Shown here one piece after another: positions 1 to 8,209 of a stretch of DNA of 64,000 bases; position 1 is the first letter of the stretch; each line of letters starts with the position of its first letter. Source of the stretch: Xanthomonas codiaei. GTDB lineage: Bacteria > Pseudomonadota > Gammaproteobacteria > Xanthomonadales > Xanthomonadaceae. The notes beneath the pieces were generated by a model that was not told the DNA's origin, made no database searches, and was given only the letters and a program-made list of their open reading frames with translations. The position numbers and the translations under genes were made by a program. The stretch is taken from contig NZ_MDEC01000002.1 in the NCBI RefSeq assembly GCF_002939785.1, positions 186,001-250,000 of the forward strand, written 5' to 3'.

Positions 1-462
1 GGCCAGGATGCGGTTGTCCTGACTGACCTCCGCCTCGCCGACGCTGAAATACCCCTTGCCCTGCGCCATCTGGTTGACGTCCAGTAGGATCTCCTCCGGC
101 GCCTCCATGCTGCCCTTGCGACGCGCCTGGATCGGATAGTCCTTGCCGGCTTCGAAGCGGGTGTAATACCAATAGCCGCGCTGCCGGTATGGCACGCTGG
201 CGTCGTCCTGCTTGATACGTCCCACGATCTCGGTGTAGAGCGTGTCCTCCAGCGGTTTGAGCGGCGCCATCACCGTGTCGGTGTAGGCGTTCTCGGCATT
301 GAGATAGGCCAGCATCGCCTTGTCTTGCCGCTTGTCGTCGCGCAGCCAGTAGTAGTCGTCATTGCGCGTGGCACCGAACGGTGCCTTGACCACATGCGGA
401 TGCCTGGCGACGTCCGGCGGTGTTGGGAGAGCGGCAAGTGCGGGGGTGGCGGATGTGGTCAT
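1..462 (-). CDS. ptrB: Oligopeptidase B (S9A), 5' part, runs off the window
   Basis: This is the N-terminal 154 codons of an S9A serine peptidase that cleaves oligopeptides after Arg/Lys. The start resembles E. coli PtrB: a Pro-His-rich beginning, the NDDYYWLRDD block, and the EILLDVN and SQDNRILA stretches of the first propeller blades. The catalytic domain lies outside the window. ATG at 462 is the first usable ATG in frame, and a TGA sits just upstream at 484-486. Another ATG at 499 opens MKPVLT in a different frame. Removing one T from the run at 479-481 would join the two frames into a classic Sec signal peptide ending in ALA. As written, the product would lack the export signal. The aminotransferase gene is divergent, about 110 bp away. 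Family assignment is firm; the start is uncertain. Confidence 0.85.
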   Translation of the reverse strand, partial: MTTSATPALAALPTPPDVARHPHVVKAPFGATRNDDYYWLRDDKRQDKAMLAYLNAENAYTDTVMAPLKPLEDTLYTEIVGRIKQDDASVPYRQRGYWYYTRFEAGKDYPIQARRKGSMEAPEEILLDVNQMAQGKGYFSVGEAEVSQDNRILA

Positions 463-608
463 CAGGCTGGCGATCAACAAAGGTCAGGACAGGCTTCATC
501 AGATTGGGGTCCGTTGGATGAACGCAATGCCATCCCAGCGCCCGAGTGTGGAAGAGCCCGTCGCCGAGCGTCATGTGTCCTAGGCCATGCTGGTCTATCA
601 TCTTCGTA

Positions 609-1793
609 ATGGATTCCACGCTTCCGCTCCCCAGCGGCTATAGCCGCCGCAGCCAGGACATCGCCCCGTTCCATGTCATGTCGCTGCTGGCGCGCGCCAA
701 TGCGCTGGAGCAGGCCGGGCACGATGTGATCCACCTGGAGATCGGCGAACCCGACTTCACCACCGCCGCGCCGATCGTGGCGGCCGGGCAAGCCGCACTG
801 GCTGCCGGCCACACCCGCTATACCGCTGCGCGCGGGCTGCCTGCGCTGCGCGAGGCCATTGCCGGCTTCTATGCGCAGCGTTATGGCTGCAACGTCGATC
901 CGGAGCGGATCCTGATCACCCCCGGTGGCTCCGGTGCGTTGCTGCTGGCCAGCAGCCTGCTGGTGGATCCTGGCAGGCACTGGCTACTGGCCGACCCCGG
1001 ATATCCATGCAACCGCCATTTCCTGCGCCTGGTCGAGGGCACCGCGCAGCTGGTACCGGTCGGGCCAGACAGCGATTACCAGCTGACCCCGGCACTGGTG
1101 GATGCAGGCTGGAACCCCGACAGCGTCGGCGCACTGGTCGCTTCGCCGGCCAATCCCACCGGCAGCGTGTTGTCGCGCGAACAACTGGGCGGGTTGTCCC
1201 ACGCGCTGCACGCCCACGGCGGGCATCTGGTCGTGGATGAGATCTATCACGGCCTGACCTATGGCCTGGACGCGCACAGCGTGCTGGAAGTGGACGACAG
1301 CGCCTTCGTGCTGAACAGTTTTTCCAAGTACTTCGGCATGACCGGTTGGCGGCTGGGCTGGCTGATCGCGCCGCCTGCGGCAGTCCCCGAGCTGGAAAAA
1401 CTGGCGCAGAACCTCTACATCAGCGCCTCCACGATCGCCCAGCACGCCGCACTGGCCTGTTTCACGCCCGAAAGCATCGCCATCTTCGAAGCACGCCGCG
1501 CCGAATTCCAGCAGCGCCGCGACTATCTGCTGCCGGCGCTGCGTGCGTTGGGTTTCAATATCGCCGTCGAACCGCAAGGCGCGTTCTACCTCTACGCCGA
1601 CATCAGCGCATTTTCGGACGATGCCCAGGCGTTCTGCGCGTATTTCCTGGAAACCGAACATGTCGCCTTTACCCCCGGCATCGACTTCGGCTTCCACCGC
1701 GCCAACCAGCATGTGCGTATCGCCTACACCCAAAGCCTGCCGCGGCTGGAACAGGCGGCAGCGCGGATTGCGCGTGGGTTGCGGCGTTTTTGA
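609..1793 (+). CDS. PLP-dependent class I/II aminotransferase
   Basis: Fold-type I aminotransferase of 394 aa, full length for the AspC/Aro-like group. It shows the N-terminal EIGEPDF block, the SPANPTGS substrate-loop motif, the DEIYHGLTYG segment with the PLP-ring Asp/Tyr, and SFSKYFGMTGWRLGW, where K240 should form the Schiff base with PLP. The C-terminal Arg that binds the substrate carboxylate is probably the one in HVRIAYT. Cytoplasmic. The open frame reaches back to 546, but the ATG at 609 gives a normal N-terminus. The substrate cannot be read from sequence; alanine, aspartate or aromatic amino acids are all possible. It stands alone, divergent from the oligopeptidase gene. Confidence 0.88.
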   Translation: MDSTLPLPSGYSRRSQDIAPFHVMSLLARANALEQAGHDVIHLEIGEPDFTTAAPIVAAGQAALAAGHTRYTAARGLPALREAIAGFYAQRYGCNVDPERILITPGGSGALLLASSLLVDPGRHWLLADPGYPCNRHFLRLVEGTAQLVPVGPDSDYQLTPALVDAGWNPDSVGALVASPANPTGSVLSREQLGGLSHALHAHGGHLVVDEIYHGLTYGLDAHSVLEVDDSAFVLNSFSKYFGMTGWRLGWLIAPPAAVPELEKLAQNLYISASTIAQHAALACFTPESIAIFEARRAEFQQRRDYLLPALRALGFNIAVEPQGAFYLYADISAFSDDAQAFCAYFLETEHVAFTPGIDFGFHRANQHVRIAYTQSLPRLEQAAARIARGLRRF

Positions 1794-1922
1794 TCACACC
1801 AAATGCGAGTTGCGCTGCGCTTAGCCGCAGCATCGCTTACTGCAGGTGATGAAAGAGCAGCTGCCCCATGCTTCTGCGCTTGTACCGTTGCACTCAAGAA
1901 CAGCCAGGCCTGCGTGCGACCG

Positions 1923-1970
1923 CACCCTCATCCGCCCTTCGGGCACCTTCTCCCGCAGGCGGGAGAAGGA
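1923..1970 (+). repeat. Intergenic repeat family A, copy 1
   Basis: About 48 bp beginning ACCCTCATCCGCCC, followed by TTCGGGCACCTTCTCCC and a short inverted repeat (CTCCCGC/GCGGGAG). It matches the copies at 2107, 23439 and 23831. It lies immediately left of the pilB-like remnant. Confidence 0.8.
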
Positions 1971-1971
1971 C

Positions 1972-2105
1972 GAAGGCGGCAATGCGATGCAGATCGCCGA
2001 AGCGGCGCAGAAGATTGGCATCCGCGATTTGCGGCAGTCGGCGTTGATGAAGGCTGCGCATGGGGTGACCAGCCTGGCCGAGATCAATCGGTGTCCAAGG
2101 ACTAG
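1972..2105 (+). pseudogene. pilB: 3' remnant of pilB (type IV pilus assembly ATPase)
   Basis: The frame starting at 1972 reads [17 protein letters not shown], then [20 protein letters not shown] and INR. This is the extreme C-terminus of the PilB/GspE-type pilus extension ATPase as I know it from gammaproteobacteria. After the INR codons one G seems to be missing: restoring it gives INR-VSKD-stop, with the native TAG at 2103-2105. Only about 44 codons remain. The Walker A, Asp, Walker B and zinc-finger regions are absent, and the fragment is framed by two family A repeat copies. It cannot encode a working ATPase. It is probably a transposed or recombined tail of the intact gene elsewhere. Confidence 0.75.
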
Positions 2106-2106
2106 G

Positions 2107-2173
2107 CGCCCTCATCCGCCCTTCGGGCACCTTCTCCCCCATGAAGGAGGACAATGTCCCGGAGGGAGAAGGG
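2107..2173 (+). repeat. Intergenic repeat family A, copy 2 (diverged right half)
   Basis: The left half is nearly identical to copy 1 (CCTCATCCGCCCTTCGGGC). The right half has drifted, with extra bases before GGGAGAAGGG. Together with copy 1 it brackets the pilB remnant. Confidence 0.75.
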
Positions 2174-2177
2174 AATA

Positions 2178-2210
2178 ACAAAAAGCCCTGGACCACGCGG
2201 CCCAGGGCTT
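2178..2210 (-). terminator. Rho-independent terminator of the prolyl oligopeptidase gene
   Basis: A 9-bp perfect stem AAGCCCTGG (2183-2191) / CCAGGGCTT (2202-2210). On the minus strand it is followed by a T5 tract (the A run at 2180-2184). It lies about 64 bp beyond the stop codon at 2274, in the correct orientation. Confidence 0.8.
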
Positions 2211-2273
2211 CTTCTTCCAGGCACCGTATGACCAACGCAATCGAGTTGCCGATTGCGTTCGATCAACACCGGA

Positions 2274-4367
2274 TCAATCCGCCAACCGCTCCCACAGGAA
2301 GCTGTAGGCCAGTGCCGCCATATGCGCGGCCTGCGCGTTGTTGGCTGCGCCGCCGTGGCCGCCTTCGATGTTCTCGTAGTAGGTCACGTCCTTGCCGGCC
2401 TCGATCATCTTGGCGGCCATCTTGCGGGCGTGGCCGGGATGCACGCGGTCGTCGCGCGTGGAGGTCAGGAAGATCACCGGCGGGTAGGTCTTGTTCGGGT
2501 CGAACAGATGGTACGGCGAGAAGGTCTGGATGAAGTTCCAGTCGTCGGTGTCCGGGTTGCCGTACTCGGCCATCCACGAGGCGCCGGCCAGCAGATGGCT
2601 GTAGCGCTTCATGTCCAGCAGCGGCACCTGCACCACCACCGCACCGAACAGGTCCGGATACTGGGTGAGCATGTTGCCGGTCATCAGGCCACCGTTGCTG
2701 CCGCCCTGCACGCCCAGGTGCCTGGTCGAGGTGATCTTGCGTGCGACCAGATCCTTGGCCACCGCGGCCATGTCTTCGTAGGCCTTGTGGCGGTTCTGCT
2801 TGAGGGCGGCCTGGTGCCAGCGCGGGCCGTACTCGCCACCGCCGCGGATGTTGGCCACCACGTACACGCCGCCCTTTTCCAGCCACGAGCGGCCCAGGGC
2901 GCCGGAGTAGTTCGGCGTCATCGAGATCTCGAAACCGCCGTAGCCGTACAGCAGCGTCGGCGCGCTGCCATCGAGCTTCAGCGCCTTCGGGCGGACCAGG
3001 AAATACGGCACGCGGGTGCCGTCCTTGCTGGTGGCGAAGTGCTGCTCGATGGTGTCCTTGCCGGCATCGAAGAACGCCGGCATGGTCTTGAGCGGCTGCG
3101 GCGCGCTGCCTATGTCCACCCACGACAGCGTGGTGGGAGTCAAATAGTCGGTGACGGTCAGCCACAGCGCATCGCTGTCGTCGCTGTCCACGGCGCTGAC
3201 GTCCACGGTTCCGAGCGCCGGCGCACCGACGAAGGCGCTCTTCTTCCAGCCGTCCTGCGAGGGAGTGATCACGCTCAGGCGGTTCTTGACGTCGTCCAGC
3301 ACGTTCAACACCAGGTGCGACTTGGTCCATGCCATCCCGGCCAGGGAGGTGGTGTCGGTGGGTTCGAAAAGCACCTCGATGTTGTGCTTGCCGGCCATGA
3401 AGTCGTCAAAGCGCGTGGCCAGCAGCGAGCCGGGCTTGTAGGTTTTGCCAGCCACCGTCCACGGCTCGCGCAGTTCCAGGGTCAGCCATTGCCGCTTGAC
3501 CGCCTTGCTGGCGGAATTGGGCACATCCACCTTGGTCAGCTTGCCGTCGGCGCCCTTCAGATACAGCTCGTCGTTGTAGAAGGCCAGGGTGCGGCTGACG
3601 AAATCACGCTCGAACCCGGGCGTGTCGTCGTGCATCGCGGCGATATACATGTCGGTCGGCTTGCCCTCGTACACCACCGCAGCGGCGCTAAGCGGGGTGC
3701 CGCGCTTCCACTGCTTGGCGATTCGCGGGTAGCCGGAGGTGGTCATCGCGCCGGGGCCGAAATCGGTGAACACGTAGACGGTGTCCTGGTCGATCCAGCC
3801 CAGCCCGCCCTTGGACTCGGGACGGAAGAAGCCGTCCTTGACCCACTGCTTGCTGCCCAGGTCGAACTCGCGGGTGACATCGGCGTCGGCACCGCCGCGC
3901 GACAGCGCGATCAGGCAGCGCTGGTAGTCCGGGCGCAGGCAGTCGGCGCCGTGCCAGACCCAGTTCTCGCCCTCGGCCTTGTTGAGCGCATCCAGGTCGA
4001 GCACCGTTTCCCACTTGGGCGCCGGCTTGCGGTATTCGTCCAGCGTGGTGCGCCGCCACAGGCCGCGCTCGTGCTGCTTGTCCTTCCAGAAGTTGTAATA
4101 GAACGCGCCGATCTTCTGCACGCTGGGAATCTTGGCGTCCGAATCCAGCACCTCGCGGATGCGGGTTTCCATCTGCTTGAACGCCGGCGTGGCGGCCAGC
4201 CGCGCCTCGGTCTTGGCATTCTGGGCCTTGACCCAGTCCAGCGGCTTGGCGCCGGTGACATCTTCCAGCCAGGCGTAGGGATCGTTGGACACAGCGGTTT
4301 CCTCTGCAGAGACGGCGCCAGCGGTGATCAGGCCGGCAACCAGGCAGATCGAGGCGAACTTGGACAT
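2274..4367 (-). CDS. Prolyl oligopeptidase family protein (S9A), secreted
   Basis: 697 aa, the usual length for prolyl endopeptidase plus a leader. The N-terminus MSKFASICLVAGLITAGAVS followed by AEE is a Sec signal peptide, so the enzyme is probably periplasmic. The next part is the seven-bladed propeller opening with NDPYAWLEDVTG. The C-terminal alpha/beta hydrolase domain carries the nucleophile S557 in GGSNGG, the Asp in STRDDRVHPGHA and the His in EGGHGG. It should cut short peptides on the carboxyl side of proline. The frame stays open to 4622, but the ATG at 4367 is the only start that gives a signal peptide. A terminator follows at 2178-2210. The small membrane-protein gene lies 68 bp upstream on the same strand. 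Confidence 0.92.
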   Translation of the reverse strand: MSKFASICLVAGLITAGAVSAEETAVSNDPYAWLEDVTGAKPLDWVKAQNAKTEARLAATPAFKQMETRIREVLDSDAKIPSVQKIGAFYYNFWKDKQHERGLWRRTTLDEYRKPAPKWETVLDLDALNKAEGENWVWHGADCLRPDYQRCLIALSRGGADADVTREFDLGSKQWVKDGFFRPESKGGLGWIDQDTVYVFTDFGPGAMTTSGYPRIAKQWKRGTPLSAAAVVYEGKPTDMYIAAMHDDTPGFERDFVSRTLAFYNDELYLKGADGKLTKVDVPNSASKAVKRQWLTLELREPWTVAGKTYKPGSLLATRFDDFMAGKHNIEVLFEPTDTTSLAGMAWTKSHLVLNVLDDVKNRLSVITPSQDGWKKSAFVGAPALGTVDVSAVDSDDSDALWLTVTDYLTPTTLSWVDIGSAPQPLKTMPAFFDAGKDTIEQHFATSKDGTRVPYFLVRPKALKLDGSAPTLLYGYGGFEISMTPNYSGALGRSWLEKGGVYVVANIRGGGEYGPRWHQAALKQNRHKAYEDMAAVAKDLVARKITSTRHLGVQGGSNGGLMTGNMLTQYPDLFGAVVVQVPLLDMKRYSHLLAGASWMAEYGNPDTDDWNFIQTFSPYHLFDPNKTYPPVIFLTSTRDDRVHPGHARKMAAKMIEAGKDVTYYENIEGGHGGAANNAQAAHMAALAYSFLWERLAD

Positions 4368-4435
4368 GAAATTTTCCGGAGAACCCAATTCCCGGAACCT
4401 ATCATGCCGCCCCGCCCGCTCGACCCTGCCGAAGG

Positions 4436-4747
4436 TCAGGCCGCCCGCGCCGGTGTCGCTGCCCGCGAAGTCACCCGCCGGCGCTGCGCCTGCGGCCCGC
4501 GCCGGCGTGGAACCGCGCGGCGCGCACCGGGCCGTGCCAGGGTGGGCAACGCAAAGCGGTACAGGCTCCACCAGGCCAGCATCGGCATGCCGACCAGCCA
4601 GAGCGGCAGCCATCCGATCCATTCGCTATGGCCGCGCGCGGCCGGCCACACCAGCACCAGCGCAAGCCCGGCCAGGGCGACCTGACGGACCGGGCGCAGC
4701 ACGCGCGGATCGGGGCGTTCGGAACGGGAGGAAGGACGATGCGACAT
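4436..4747 (-). CDS. Small predicted inner-membrane protein, function unknown
   Basis: 103 aa that I do not recognise. It has a short Arg/Pro-rich N-terminus, then two hydrophobic segments at about residues 23-39 (VALAGLALVLVWPAARG) and 44-63 (IGWLPLWLVGMPMLAWWSLY), and a basic Arg-rich tail of about 35 residues. This suggests a hairpin membrane protein with both ends in the cytoplasm. GGAG precedes the ATG by about 8 nt, which supports translation. It is on the same strand as the prolyl oligopeptidase gene and 68 bp from it, so co-transcription is possible. Confidence 0.6.
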   Translation of the reverse strand: MSHRPSSRSERPDPRVLRPVRQVALAGLALVLVWPAARGHSEWIGWLPLWLVGMPMLAWWSLYRFALPTLARPGARRAVPRRRGPQAQRRRVTSRAATPARAA

Positions 4748-5309
4748 GGCGGCACTCCGTGACGGGAAGGATCAGGACAGGCCGGCAGGATTGCCGGCGC
4801 CCATCTCACCGATTGCGACCTTGACGCCGGCACTGCGGCAGCGCGCGCTGCCGCCGCCGCGCATGGGCCGCTGGAGAGCCAGTGGCTGCGCATTGCCTTG
4901 CAGGAGGTGATCGGTGGCGACAAGCGGTGGCCGTCGCACCAGGCGAGGGATCTGCAAGGCCGCATCTGTGCTGCGGTGGGCCCACGCCAGCAGCCAGTGC
5001 ATGCCGTTCCGAACGCCTCGCATACGGCACGCCCCGCCGGAATAGACACGCGGCTTGGGGACACAGGCACGGCGGCAAGATCACCGCGGCCCGTACGGCA
5101 CCTCCCACAGCCTCACTCCGGCGACCGAACGCGCGCCACCCACCCGGCGCGCGGCAATGCGGCGCCAGCTCGTCGCCGGTCGCACGCCGCGGCCGGCAGC
5201 GACCGGCCGCAAACACCGCTGGCGCACACGCCAGGCCCGACCGTTGACGCGAACTTGCCCCCTGCATGCGGTAGTGTGCTGCACCTACTGCCCCTTTTGT
5301 GATGTTGCG
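4748..5309. other. 562-bp stretch without a convincing gene
   Basis: Several frames are open, including an 83-codon minus-strand frame at 4772-5023. None has a clear ribosome site or recognisable protein features. The right end should hold the promoter of the lipocalin gene. Confidence 0.5.
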
Positions 5310-5879
5310 ATGCGCCTGACCGTTACGATCGCCCTCGCTGTCCTGCTCGTCCTCGGCCTGCCGGTGGCGCATGCCAAGGACGCATCCACCACCGAGCCGG
5401 CGATCGATCTGTCCAAGATCATGGGCACCTGGTATGTGATCGCCCGCATGCCCAACCCGGTCGAGCGCGGCCACGTCACCAGCCGCGACGAATACACCCT
5501 GGTGGAAGACGGCAAGGTGGCCGTGCGCTATCTGTACCGCGAAGGCTTTGGCGAGCCGGAAAAGGAAGTCACTGCACGCGCGTCGGTGGATGCGGACAGC
5601 GGCAACCGCGACTGGCGGGTGTGGTTCTACAAGGTGATCCCGGCCAAGCAGCGCATCCTGGAAATCGCCCCGGATGGCTCGTGGATGCTGATCTCCTACC
5701 CCGGCCGCGACCTGGCCTGGATCTTCGCGCGCAAGCCGGACATGAGCCGCGAGCAGTACCGCACCCTGGTCAACAAGATGCGCGACGACTACGCCATCTA
5801 CACCGACAAGCTCAAGCGCGTGCCGCAGTTGCGCGAGCAGGTGGACCGTTTGGGATTCGAAGTGCCGAACAAGCGCTGA
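5310..5879 (+). CDS. Bacterial lipocalin (Blc-like)
   Basis: 189 aa. A signal peptide (MRLTVTIALAVLLVLGLPVAHA) is followed by the lipocalin signature G-T-W-Y (MGTWYVIARMPN) at about residues 36-47, where Blc has GKWYEIARLPN. Strands with TARASVDADSGNRDW, VWFYKVIP and SWMLISYPGRDLAWIFARKP match the later barrel strands, and a C-terminal helix follows. There is no lipobox Cys, so unlike E. coli Blc it is probably a soluble periplasmic protein. It is expected to bind lysophospholipid or another lipid. The ATG at 5310 is chosen because it begins the signal peptide. It converges with the WYL regulator gene. Confidence 0.87.
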   Translation: MRLTVTIALAVLLVLGLPVAHAKDASTTEPAIDLSKIMGTWYVIARMPNPVERGHVTSRDEYTLVEDGKVAVRYLYREGFGEPEKEVTARASVDADSGNRDWRVWFYKVIPAKQRILEIAPDGSWMLISYPGRDLAWIFARKPDMSREQYRTLVNKMRDDYAIYTDKLKRVPQLREQVDRLGFEVPNKR

Positions 5880-5967
5880 GGCCTGGCGCGGTCACTGGCC
5901 GCGCCCGCCGTCGATAGCCTCCGCCGCGGGCGTACGTGGCAAGGCGACGCGATACTGGCCTTCGCAC

Positions 5968-6933
5968 TCAGTCGTAATTGCTCAATGCCAGCGACAGCAA
6001 GGCCTTGGCCTGTTCGCGCAGCGAGATGGGCTCGACGATCTCCGCATCCGAGCCGTAGTGCAGCACGTCCATCAGCAACTCGCGCGAGTTGCTGTACGGC
6101 AATTTGAGCTCGTAACGGCCATCGGGCAGGAAGCGGCCCTGCTGCTTGGAATGCCAGTGCTCGTCGGCCACCCAGCGCGCGGCCTTGGCGCTGAACACGA
6201 TGGTGGCCCAGCCCTTGGGTGCGCCGGAAAAGATGCCGTAACTGGCGGCAAGCTGTTCGTCCAGCTCGCTGTCGGGCACATCGCGCGGCGCCGCATCGAG
6301 CAGGCGCGCGTGGTTGATGCGGTCCACCGCGAAGCTGCGTACACCATCGCGGCCATGGTCCCAGGCATCCAGGTACCAGTTGTCGCGGTAGTGGGTGATG
6401 CGCTGCGGGGAGACGGTGCGCTTGGTGGATTCGTCGGTGGAGCGGGCGCGGTAGTCGAAGCTCAGCTGCTTGCGCTCCAGCACACCGGAGGCCACGGTAC
6501 GGAAACTGGCCTCGTCCAGCTTGCGGCCGCGGTGCGGGATCACCCGGACCCGGTCCACCGGCCATTGCGAGACCCCGGCCTGGGCAGCCAGCAACCCTTC
6601 GATGCGTTGCTGCAGCGGTGCCAGCATCGAGGACAACACCCCGCCGCCGGTGCGCGAAAGCAGTTGTTGCGAGGCCAGCAATGCGTGCAGCTCTTCCGAA
6701 CTCAGCCACAGGCCAGGCAGCTCGAAGCGGTCGCTCTCCCCGGACAGGTAGCGGAAGCCGGATTCGCCATCGCCTTCCACCGGCGCCATCAGCGCATCGC
6801 GCAGAAACGCCAGGTCGCGGTACACGGTGGCACGGGAACAGCTCAGCTCATCCTGCAGCCGCGCCACCGTGACCGGATAGCGTGCCGACTTGAGCAAGCG
6901 ATGCAGGGAGTTGATGCGTTCATAGCGGTCCAT
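5968..6933 (-). CDS. HTH-WYL domain transcriptional regulator (YafY family)
   Basis: 321 aa. The N-terminal DeoR/HTH_11-type winged helix (residues about 1-60) contains RYPVTVARLQDELSCSRATV and YRDLAFLRDAL. The middle and C-terminal part is a WYL sensor domain, with the eponymous motif in NWYLDAWDHGRDGVRSFAVD, followed by a C-terminal WCX-like extension. Such proteins are cytoplasmic regulators; many WYL domains bind nucleic acid or nucleotides. The ATG at 6933 begins MDRYERINSLHRLL, the standard family start. The divergent neighbour is a DUF481 outer-membrane protein with about 270 bp between, a possible target region. Confidence 0.88.
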   Translation of the reverse strand: MDRYERINSLHRLLKSARYPVTVARLQDELSCSRATVYRDLAFLRDALMAPVEGDGESGFRYLSGESDRFELPGLWLSSEELHALLASQQLLSRTGGGVLSSMLAPLQQRIEGLLAAQAGVSQWPVDRVRVIPHRGRKLDEASFRTVASGVLERKQLSFDYRARSTDESTKRTVSPQRITHYRDNWYLDAWDHGRDGVRSFAVDRINHARLLDAAPRDVPDSELDEQLAASYGIFSGAPKGWATIVFSAKAARWVADEHWHSKQQGRFLPDGRYELKLPYSNSRELLMDVLHYGSDAEIVEPISLREQAKALLSLALSNYD

Positions 6934-7206
6934 GCGCCGATTATGTCCGGTTCTTCGCGCGACGGGGTGAGCATGCGCGCTGTGCACGCTCGCCGGCGCC
7001 AAGCCAGCGTGCTTGCGGCATAGCGCGATACCGCAAGCGATGCTGACGTCCCTGTACAAACCGGACTCGACCGCATGGAGCCGGTGCACCGCCCGAACCG
7101 ACATTAAAGCGCGGCGTTCACCCGGTCATGACGGAGCGCACAGTCCGTTATCATGAAATCGCTTTCACGCATCGCCCTCCCCGCCCTGTCCTCAAGCGAG
7201 CTGCCC

Positions 7207-8013
7207 ATGTCCCGCCGTGCCCCGTTGTCCGTCCTGTTGCCGCTGCTGTTGATCACGCCTGCCGTGTGGGCCCAGTCGATCGCAGTTGCGCCGACGCCGG
7301 TTGACCCGGCCGCCGCGCTGGTGCCCTCGCCCTGGAGCGGCAGCAGCGGCGAGCTGGGCTATGCCTCGGCACATGGCAACAGCACCACCGACAGCCTCAA
7401 TGGCCGCATCCGCCTGCGCTATACCGACGGCGACTGGATCCACAGCCTGGATGCCACCGCATTGCGGTCGAGTTCCGAATACACCAACACCAACGACGAC
7501 GGCAGCACCACGCGCGAGCGCCAGACCACCGCCGAGCGCTACACCGGCAGCGCCGGCAGCGCGTTGCAGTTGGGCGAACACCGCCAGCTCACCGCCACCG
7601 GCCGTTACGAACACGACGACTTCGCCACCTACGACCGCCTGGCCACCTTCGGCATCGGCTACGGCACGCGCCTGATCGATGCGCGGCGGTTCTACCTGGA
7701 TGCGCAGGTGGGCCCGGGTATCCGCCGCGCGCACAACAGCGAAGACGACCGCAACGAGACCGGCCTGATCGGACGCGGCCTGTTCGACCTCAAGTACACC
7801 GTCACCGACAACACCGACCTGATCAACACGCTGCTGGTGGAATCGGGCGAATACAACACCTACGCGCAGAACGATTTCGGCGTGCAGGTCAGCATGAACT
7901 CGCACTTCGCGCTGAAGGCCGCCTGGCAGATGCGCCACAACAGCGATGTCAGCGAAGGCGACAAGAAGACCGATACGCTGACCACGGTGAACCTGGTCTA
8001 CACCTTCAAGTAA
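7207..8013 (+). CDS. DUF481 (YdiY-like) outer-membrane beta-barrel protein
   Basis: 268 aa from the chosen ATG. The signal peptide is MSRRAPLSVLLPLLLITPAVWA with cleavage before QS. The rest alternates in beta-barrel style: WSGSSGELGYASAHGNSTT, FATYDRLATFGIGYGTRLID, YLDAQVGPGIRRAHNSEDDR and TDNTDLINTLLVESGEYNTY. It ends TVNLVYTFK, with the terminal aromatic residue expected for BAM substrates. This is the DUF481 pattern, a family of salt-stress-associated outer-membrane proteins of uncertain role. An in-frame ATG at 7153 would add 18 residues in front of the signal peptide and is less likely. Confidence 0.85.
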   Translation: MSRRAPLSVLLPLLLITPAVWAQSIAVAPTPVDPAAALVPSPWSGSSGELGYASAHGNSTTDSLNGRIRLRYTDGDWIHSLDATALRSSSEYTNTNDDGSTTRERQTTAERYTGSAGSALQLGEHRQLTATGRYEHDDFATYDRLATFGIGYGTRLIDARRFYLDAQVGPGIRRAHNSEDDRNETGLIGRGLFDLKYTVTDNTDLINTLLVESGEYNTYAQNDFGVQVSMNSHFALKAAWQMRHNSDVSEGDKKTDTLTTVNLVYTFK

Positions 8014-8031
8014 GCGCCTGCGTCTGCGCGC

Positions 8032-8161
8032 GTAGGAGCGGACCCGGCCGCGACGGCTTTCCCGGTAAGGCCTCTCGCGGCCTGGGCCGCTCCTACGAAA
8101 CTTCTCTCGCGGCCTGGGCCGCTCCTGCGAAACTTCTCTCGTGGCCTGGGCAGCTCCTACG
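8032..8161. repeat. Inverted repeat plus 32-bp tandem repeat (about 3 copies)
   Basis: GTAGGAGCGG (8032-8041) pairs with CCGCTCCTAC (8087-8096), resembling the short GTAGGAGCGG element common in xanthomonads and pseudomonads. Within its right half begins a 32-bp unit repeated at 8072, 8104 and 8136 (CTCTCGCGGCCTGGGCCGCT...), the last copy slightly diverged. It fills the gap between two convergent genes. Confidence 0.8.
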
Positions 8162-8209
8162 TGCGGGGCGGGCGTCGTGCGGCGGGTTCAGGTCCCGACC
8201 AGCCGGGCG

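Noticed and set aside
2253..4685. 810-codon plus-strand frame opposite the prolyl oligopeptidase
   Set aside because: Shadow frame of a GC-rich gene: Gly/His/Val/Arg-rich, with no domain. The minus strand carries a full S9A protein with catalytic motifs.
4772..5023. 83-codon minus-strand frame as a small gene
   Set aside because: No ribosome site and no recognisable features; its last 18 residues look protein-like, but that is too little to call.
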